From Sulfurimonas sp. (GTDB lineage Bacteria; Campylobacterota; Campylobacteria; Campylobacterales; Sulfurimonadaceae): a DNA stretch of 10,218 nt. The stretch lies in NCBI GenBank assembly GCA_021157485.1, contig JAGGWO010000011.1, positions 1 to 10,218 on the forward strand. Direction: 5' to 3'. The notes under the pieces were generated by a model. The model searched no databases and was not told the origin of the DNA. It worked only from the letters and a program-made list of their open reading frames with translations. The position numbers and the translations under genes are program-made. Below, one piece after another: positions 6,229 to 10,218 of this stretch (positions within the stretch are counted from its first letter, which is position 1; every line of letters begins with the position of its first letter).

Positions 6229-7912
6229 ATTTTCTAAAAACTTGACAGTTTTATTTGTTGAAGATGATACTGCAGCAAGAACTAGTATAAAAATGTTACT
6301 AGATCTTTTCTTTGACAGAGTTTTTTTAGCTGAAAATGGAAAGGAGGGTTTAAAACTTTTTGAACAGAATAAACCAGATATAGTAATAACTGATATTACT
6401 ATGCCTATAATGGGTGGAATAGAGATGTCAAAGATAATAAGGGTAAGACAACCATCACAAAAAATTATTATCTCATCTGCACACCAAGATATTGAATTTC
6501 TTTTAGGCTCTCTAGAAATAGGAGTAGATGGATACCTTATAAAACCTATACAAAAAAAGCAATTTATTGCTACAATCAAAAGAGTGCTAGAACGAATATC
6601 TCTTGAAATAGAGAATGAGAACTATCAGAAAAATCTTGAAAAAATGGTTCAAATCCAAGTTGCTAAAATTAAGGAACAGTCAGATTCTATCATGAAGCAA
6701 CTTCGTACGGATAGATTAACCGGACTTGCAAATAAAGAACAACTAGAGATAGATTTTATAAATAAATCTCCTACAGAGATGCTTTTTTTAAACATAGATA
6801 ATTTTGATCAGATAAATATGAGTTATGGTTTTGAAGTAGGAGATATACTACTTTTAAAGATAGCTAAATATCTTAATGAAGAAGTTGGAGAATATCAACT
6901 ATATCGCTTAAATGGTGATGAGTTTGCTATTATGATTTATAATAAAGGTATAGCAGAGGTTGAAAAATTTGCAAACCAACTTAAATTAACTATATATAAT
7001 AAAGTATTTATAGTTAATGATGTGTCGATTCGCATTACTGTAACTATTGGAATTGTACCAATACTTGATATATACACTGACGTACCCTATAGCAGTGCAC
7101 ATTTAGTTATAAAAGAAGCAAGGGAGTTGCGAAGAAACTCTATAGCTGTTTTTAAATTTAATCCTTCTTCTATTAATAAGCAAAAAGAGGGCTTAGAATG
7201 GGCACAAAAAATAAAATTAGCGCTTGATTTTGATCTATTGATACCATATTTTCAGCCAATAGTTAATTTGCAGACTAAAGAGATAGATAAGTATGAGTGT
7301 CTCGCAAGAATAATAGACAAAGGTAATGTTATATCGCCATTTTTCTTTATAGAATCAGCAAAGATAGCTGGAATTTTACCGGAGATTACAAGGCGGATAA
7401 TTGAGAAATCATTTGCAGTTATGGAGAAAAGTAAAGTTATTTTTTCTATAAATATTTCCGATGATGATTTAAAAGAAGGATATCTTAATAAATTTCTTAA
7501 TGAGATGTGTTCTAAATATCATATATTACCGCAAAGAGTTGTACTGGAGATACTTGAAAATATAAGTAATTATGATGCTGGTGATGCTATTAAACAATTA
7601 GAAGAGTTAAAAGACAAAGGGTTTCAAATCTCCATTGATGATTTTGGAGCCGAAAGTTCAAACTTTGCAAGAGTTCAAAAACTCAATGTTGATTTTATAA
7701 AGATAGATGGCAGTTTTATCAAAGATATTGCAACAGATAAAAACTCACAAGATATAGTTAAGACAATAATTTTTTATGCTCAACTGTCTGGTGTTAAAAC
7801 AATTGCTGAATTTGTTCATAATAAAGAGACATTTCATATAGTTATGGCATTAGGTGTTGATTATGCTCAAGGATATCATCTTGGGGAACCAAAAAGTGAG
7901 CTTGTGGATTAA
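6218..7912 (+). CDS. Receiver-GGDEF-EAL protein, probable c-di-GMP phosphodiesterase
   Basis: The 564 residues hold a receiver domain (about 8-125; E15/D16/D17, phospho-acceptor D59, K109-P110), a helical linker (about 126-162), a GGDEF domain (about 165-315) and an EAL domain (about 325-560). The GGDEF domain looks inactive. The signature is NGDEF (232-236), the first Asp of the metal pair is Asn (LNID, N192), the usual NDxxGH reads NMSYGF, and no RxxD inhibitory site precedes the signature. The EAL domain keeps the expected active-site residues: E360 (motif ECL), N412, E444, D474/D475 in DDFG, K495 in KID, E531 and Q551. The last Glu of AEGVE is His here (AEFVH). The gene starts inside cheB and is the last of the operon. 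Likely a receiver-controlled phosphodiesterase linking chemotaxis signalling to c-di-GMP; activity is inferred from residues. Confidence 0.92.
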   Translation: MLDKFSKNLTVLFVEDDTAARTSIKMLLDLFFDRVFLAENGKEGLKLFEQNKPDIVITDITMPIMGGIEMSKIIRVRQPSQKIIISSAHQDIEFLLGSLEIGVDGYLIKPIQKKQFIATIKRVLERISLEIENENYQKNLEKMVQIQVAKIKEQSDSIMKQLRTDRLTGLANKEQLEIDFINKSPTEMLFLNIDNFDQINMSYGFEVGDILLLKIAKYLNEEVGEYQLYRLNGDEFAIMIYNKGIAEVEKFANQLKLTIYNKVFIVNDVSIRITVTIGIVPILDIYTDVPYSSAHLVIKEARELRRNSIAVFKFNPSSINKQKEGLEWAQKIKLALDFDLLIPYFQPIVNLQTKEIDKYECLARIIDKGNVISPFFFIESAKIAGILPEITRRIIEKSFAVMEKSKVIFSINISDDDLKEGYLNKFLNEMCSKYHILPQRVVLEILENISNYDAGDAIKQLEELKDKGFQISIDDFGAESSNFARVQKLNVDFIKIDGSFIKDIATDKNSQDIVKTIIFYAQLSGVKTIAEFVHNKETFHIVMALGVDYAQGYHLGEPKSELVD

Positions 7913-7961
7913 AATACTCTGCTTCGTTGACTCTATAAAATAATAACATTCTAAGCCCTTT

Positions 7962-7972
7962 TATAGTAGAAT
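7962..7972 (+). promoter_or_regulatory. Candidate sigma70-type promoter (-10 region) for efp
   Basis: In the 88-base gap before efp, TATAGT (7962-7967) overlaps TAGAAT (7967-7972), either of which could be a -10 box and would put transcription start roughly 20-30 bases before the ATG. No well-spaced -35 is seen; TTGACT at 7927-7932 is too far upstream (29 or more bases). Weak -35 boxes are typical of epsilonproteobacterial promoters. The gap and the change of function argue that efp is transcribed independently of the chemotaxis operon. Confidence 0.5.
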
Positions 7973-8000
7973 CCCTAAAATAATTTTTCAAGGTGTATTA

Positions 8001-8567
8001 ATGGCAACTGTCGGAATGAGTGATATTAAAAAAGGTGTACGTTTAATCGTTGGTGAAGTACCATATAAGATTGTTGAATTTCAACACGTAAAACCAGGGA
8101 AGGGTGCTGCGTTTGTACGTATGAAAATGAAGAGCTTTTTAAATGGAAAGACTGTTGAAAAAACTGTTCATGCTGGTGATAAGTTCGAGGTTCCTGTAAT
8201 CGACTATAAAACTATGCAGTATCTTTATGATGATGGTGAAATGTATCAATTTATGGATAATGAAACTTACGATCAACTTGGTCTTGAGTATGCTCAGTGT
8301 GATGAAGCTTCAAAATGGTTCAAGGATGGAATCAATGTTGAGATTGTCTTCTTTAAAAATAAAGCCATCTCTGTACAGGCTCCAGAATTTATGGAACTAA
8401 TTGTAACAGATACTCCTCCAAACTTTAAAGGTGATACTTCAAGTGGAAGTAAAAAACCTGCAACTCTTGAAACTGGTGCTGTAATTCAAGTTCCTTATCA
8501 TGTTTTAATTGATGACTTAGTAAAAGTAAATACTGTGGACTCTGAGTTCTTAGGAAAAGTTAAATAA
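8001..8567 (+). CDS. efp: Translation elongation factor P
   Basis: EF-P binds between the ribosomal P and E sites and relieves stalling at consecutive prolines. Length (188 residues) is the family norm, and the three-barrel protein is complete. K34 in VKPGKGAAF is the tip lysine that many bacteria modify with beta-lysine or another group; the modification enzymes are not in this window. C-terminal family signatures are TDTPPNFKGDTSSGSKKPATLETGA (split as TDTPPNFKGD and KPATLETGA) and the final VNTVDSEFLGKVK. AAGGTG at 7990-7995, five bases before the ATG, fixes the start. Ile codons are all ATT/ATC with no ATA, unlike the ATA-rich upstream genes, consistent with high expression. It is probably a single-gene unit, with its own promoter upstream and a hairpin downstream. 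Confidence 0.97.
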   Translation: MATVGMSDIKKGVRLIVGEVPYKIVEFQHVKPGKGAAFVRMKMKSFLNGKTVEKTVHAGDKFEVPVIDYKTMQYLYDDGEMYQFMDNETYDQLGLEYAQCDEASKWFKDGINVEIVFFKNKAISVQAPEFMELIVTDTPPNFKGDTSSGSKKPATLETGAVIQVPYHVLIDDLVKVNTVDSEFLGKVK

Positions 8568-8571
8568 AGAA

Positions 8572-8598
8572 ATTTCTACATGCATGGCATGTAGAAAT
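8572..8598 (+). terminator. Perfect 12-bp inverted repeat after efp, possible terminator
   Basis: ATTTCTACATGC (8572-8583) and GCATGTAGAAAT (8587-8598) are exact reverse complements around a three-base ATG loop, starting five bases after the efp stop codon. Position fits a transcription terminator or 3'-end stabilising hairpin. However, the stem is not GC-rich and the following sequence (AGATTAAG) has no T tract on the + strand. It could also be a protein-binding palindrome next to the dnaE promoter. Confidence 0.5.
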
Positions 8599-8616
8599 AG
8601 ATTAAGTAAAATCTAC

Positions 8617-8622
8617 TATAAT
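8617..8622 (+). promoter_or_regulatory. Promoter -10 box for dnaE
   Basis: A consensus TATAAT lies 35 bases before the dnaE TTG start, in the context CTACTATAATCAC, so transcription would begin near 8629 with a leader of about 29 bases. No convincing -35 hexamer is seen at the right distance, as is usual for epsilonproteobacterial sigma70 promoters. It lies just downstream of the post-efp hairpin. Confidence 0.6.
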
Positions 8623-8644
8623 CACTCTAATAATATAAACTTTT

Positions 8645-8650
8645 AAAGGT
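8645..8650 (+). promoter_or_regulatory. Ribosome-binding site that supports the TTG start of dnaE
   Basis: AAAGGT sits seven bases before TTG at 8658. An in-frame stop at 8631-8633 limits upstream starts, and the next in-frame ATG lies at codon 36, after the metal-binding HLHLHTE motif. This makes TTG the only sensible start. Confidence 0.7.
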
Positions 8651-8657
8651 AACTATT

Positions 8658-10218
8658 TTGAGTGTACAACCCTTCACACACCTACATCTTCACACAGAAT
8701 ATTCACTACTTGATGGTGCTAATAAACTTACAAACTTAGTTCCACGTCTAAAAGAGCTTGGAATGACTTCAGTAGCTATGACAGACCATGGAAATATGTT
8801 TGGAGCGATTGATTTTTACAAACAGATGATAGCAGCCGATATTAAGCCTATAATTGGGATGGAAGGCTACATACATAATGGCGATACATTAGGTGACAAG
8901 AGTACAAAACAGCGGTTTCATATCTGCCTTTATGCAAAGAATAAAAAAGGTTATGAAAACCTTATGTATCTCTCATCAAAAGCTTATATTGAGGGTATGT
9001 ACTATTTTCCACGTATCAACAAAAAAGAGCTCCGTGAACACTCTGAAGGGCTAATCTGTAGCTCTGCTTGTTTACAGGGTGAGGTAAATTGGCACCTCAA
9101 TCTTGCAAATGAGAGAAATGTAAAAAATGGAGCTCTTGGTTATGAAGGTGCGATAGAAGTAGCACGAGAGTATCAAGATATATTTGGAGATGATTTTTAT
9201 CTTGAGCTTATGCGTCACGGTATCGGTGATCAGCTTTTTATTGATGATCAAATTCTTCGTATTTCACAAGAGACAGGCATCAAAATTGTAGCTACAAATG
9301 ATACTCACTATACATTTCCAAATGATGCTCAGTATCATGAAGCATTTATGTGTATTGGTATGAATAAACTCTATGATGACCCAAATCGTATGCGTCACTC
9401 AGTGCATGAGTTTTACTTAAAATCACCAGAGCAGATGGCAAGAATATTTGCAGATATTCCAGAAGCTTTAGAGCATACTCAAGAGATAGTAAATAAGTGT
9501 GAACCATTTGTACCTATCGTTAAAACACCAACACCTCCTAACTTTAAGTTTACAAAAGAGTATGCTGCTGCGGAAGGGCTTGATATCGATTATGAAGATG
9601 ATGCTCCCCTGCCAGCTGATGCAAGCGATGATGATAAGAAGAAACACTTTCTTGCAGCAGATAAGAATGATGCAGAGTATTTTGTATATAAATGTAAAGA
9701 GGGACTTAAGAAACGTCTTAAAATAGTTCCTGAGGAACGTCACGAGGAGTATCGTGAACGTTTAGAATTTGAAATGGATATCATTAACTCTATGAAATTT
9801 CCTGGCTATATGATGATTGTTTGGGATTTCGTTATTGAAGCGAAACGTCTTGGTATTGCTGTTGGACCAGGTCGTGGTTCTGCTGCAGGGAGTCTTGTTG
9901 CATACTCTTTGGAGATTACAGATATCGATCCTATGAAGTATGATTTGCTTTTTGAGCGTTTTTTGAATCCTGAACGTGTAAGTATGCCCGATATTGATAT
10001 GGACTTTATGCAGGCTCGTCGTGGAGAGGTAATAGACTATGTTGTTGAGAAATATGGTCGTAATCAAGTAGCGCAAATCATTACCTTCGGTTCACTTCTT
10101 GCAAAAGGGGTGATTCGTGATGTTGCTCGTGTTTTAGAGATGCCTCTTTCTCAAGCTGATAAGATGGCAAAACTCATTCCAGATGAACTTGGGATTACAC
10201 TTAATGGTAGGACAAAAA
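8658..10218 (+). CDS. dnaE: DNA polymerase III alpha subunit, N-terminal 520 residues (3' end outside window)
   Basis: This is the replicative polymerase of the chromosome, cut by the window edge; family members are usually around 1150-1200 residues. It begins at TTG and is open to the last base. The N-terminal PHP domain (about 8-285) contains H10/H12 in HLHLHTEYS, D43/H44 in MTDHGNM, E69, H88, C134, H187 in LELMRHG, and D215/H217 in NDTHY, so the metal-binding set looks complete, unlike E. coli DnaE. The polymerase part follows with FPGYMMIVWDF (381-391), GPGRGSAAGS (403-412) and the catalytic PDIDMDF, whose D445 and D447 match the E. coli aspartates D401 and D403. An acidic, Asp-rich insertion lies between the domains (about 305-345). 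Arg codons are mostly CGT, unlike the AGA/AGG use of the chemotaxis genes. Transcription is likely from the TATAAT promoter upstream. Confidence 0.96.
   Translation, partial: MSVQPFTHLHLHTEYSLLDGANKLTNLVPRLKELGMTSVAMTDHGNMFGAIDFYKQMIAADIKPIIGMEGYIHNGDTLGDKSTKQRFHICLYAKNKKGYENLMYLSSKAYIEGMYYFPRINKKELREHSEGLICSSACLQGEVNWHLNLANERNVKNGALGYEGAIEVAREYQDIFGDDFYLELMRHGIGDQLFIDDQILRISQETGIKIVATNDTHYTFPNDAQYHEAFMCIGMNKLYDDPNRMRHSVHEFYLKSPEQMARIFADIPEALEHTQEIVNKCEPFVPIVKTPTPPNFKFTKEYAAAEGLDIDYEDDAPLPADASDDDKKKHFLAADKNDAEYFVYKCKEGLKKRLKIVPEERHEEYRERLEFEMDIINSMKFPGYMMIVWDFVIEAKRLGIAVGPGRGSAAGSLVAYSLEITDIDPMKYDLLFERFLNPERVSMPDIDMDFMQARRGEVIDYVVEKYGRNQVAQIITFGSLLAKGVIRDVARVLEMPLSQADKMAKLIPDELGITLNGRTK

Noticed and set aside
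7927..7939. TTGACT with TATAAA as a promoter just after the chemotaxis operon
   Set aside because: The two boxes are separated by one base instead of about 17, so they cannot form a promoter together.
7948..7972. Inverted repeat ATTCTA / TAGAAT before efp as a terminator for the chemotaxis operon
   Set aside because: The stem is only six AT-rich pairs around a 13-base loop, with no T tract; the right arm is better explained as part of the efp -10 region.
9468..10076. Open frames on both strands within 9468-10076
   Set aside because: They overlap the dnaE reading frame, which is open throughout and carries the catalytic PDIDMDF motif; their translations are low-complexity and resemble nothing.

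Overview
The window is AT-rich DNA in which every gene lies on the + strand. It looks like a Campylobacterota (epsilonproteobacterial) chromosome, plausibly Sulfurimonas-like. That placement is an inference from low GC, AGA/ATA-rich codon use, promoters with a clear -10 box and little -35, and the style of the chemotaxis proteins. No 16S or other decisive marker is present.

Positions 1-7912 form one tightly packed chemotaxis operon whose genes touch, overlap or are at most 15 bases apart. In order they are: the C-terminal third of a methyl-accepting chemotaxis protein (cut by the window edge), CheW, a CheV-type CheW-receiver fusion, CheR methyltransferase, a receiver protein with an unrecognised C-terminal domain, a single-domain CheY-like receiver, a histidine-kinase-like protein, CheD deamidase, CheB methylesterase, and a receiver-GGDEF-EAL protein. 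The operon therefore holds coupling proteins (CheW, CheV), a complete receptor-adaptation set (CheR, CheB, CheD) and five receiver domains. There is no CheA kinase or CheZ in view, so CheA is presumably encoded upstream or elsewhere.

The unusual part is 2646-4695 together with 6218-7912. The kinase-like protein keeps a recognisable ATP-binding domain, but the phospho-accepting His of its H-box is replaced by Asn (N62). It overlaps the CheY-like receiver gene by 8 bases, so the two are probable partners. The last gene has a degraded GGDEF domain but an EAL domain with its catalytic residues largely intact, which suggests a phosphorylation-controlled c-di-GMP phosphodiesterase inside a chemotaxis operon. 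The receptor ends in an aromatic pentapeptide-like tail (QFVKF), and CheR has the loop length seen in tail-tethered CheR enzymes.

From 7913 to the end come two housekeeping genes with their own promoters: efp (elongation factor P) and the first 520 codons of dnaE (DNA polymerase III alpha subunit), which starts at TTG. A perfect 12-bp inverted repeat lies between them. No mobile elements, RNA genes or CRISPR arrays were seen. No stretch over 300 bases lacks a gene; the two gaps (7913-8000 and 8568-8657) hold the promoter and hairpin signals.
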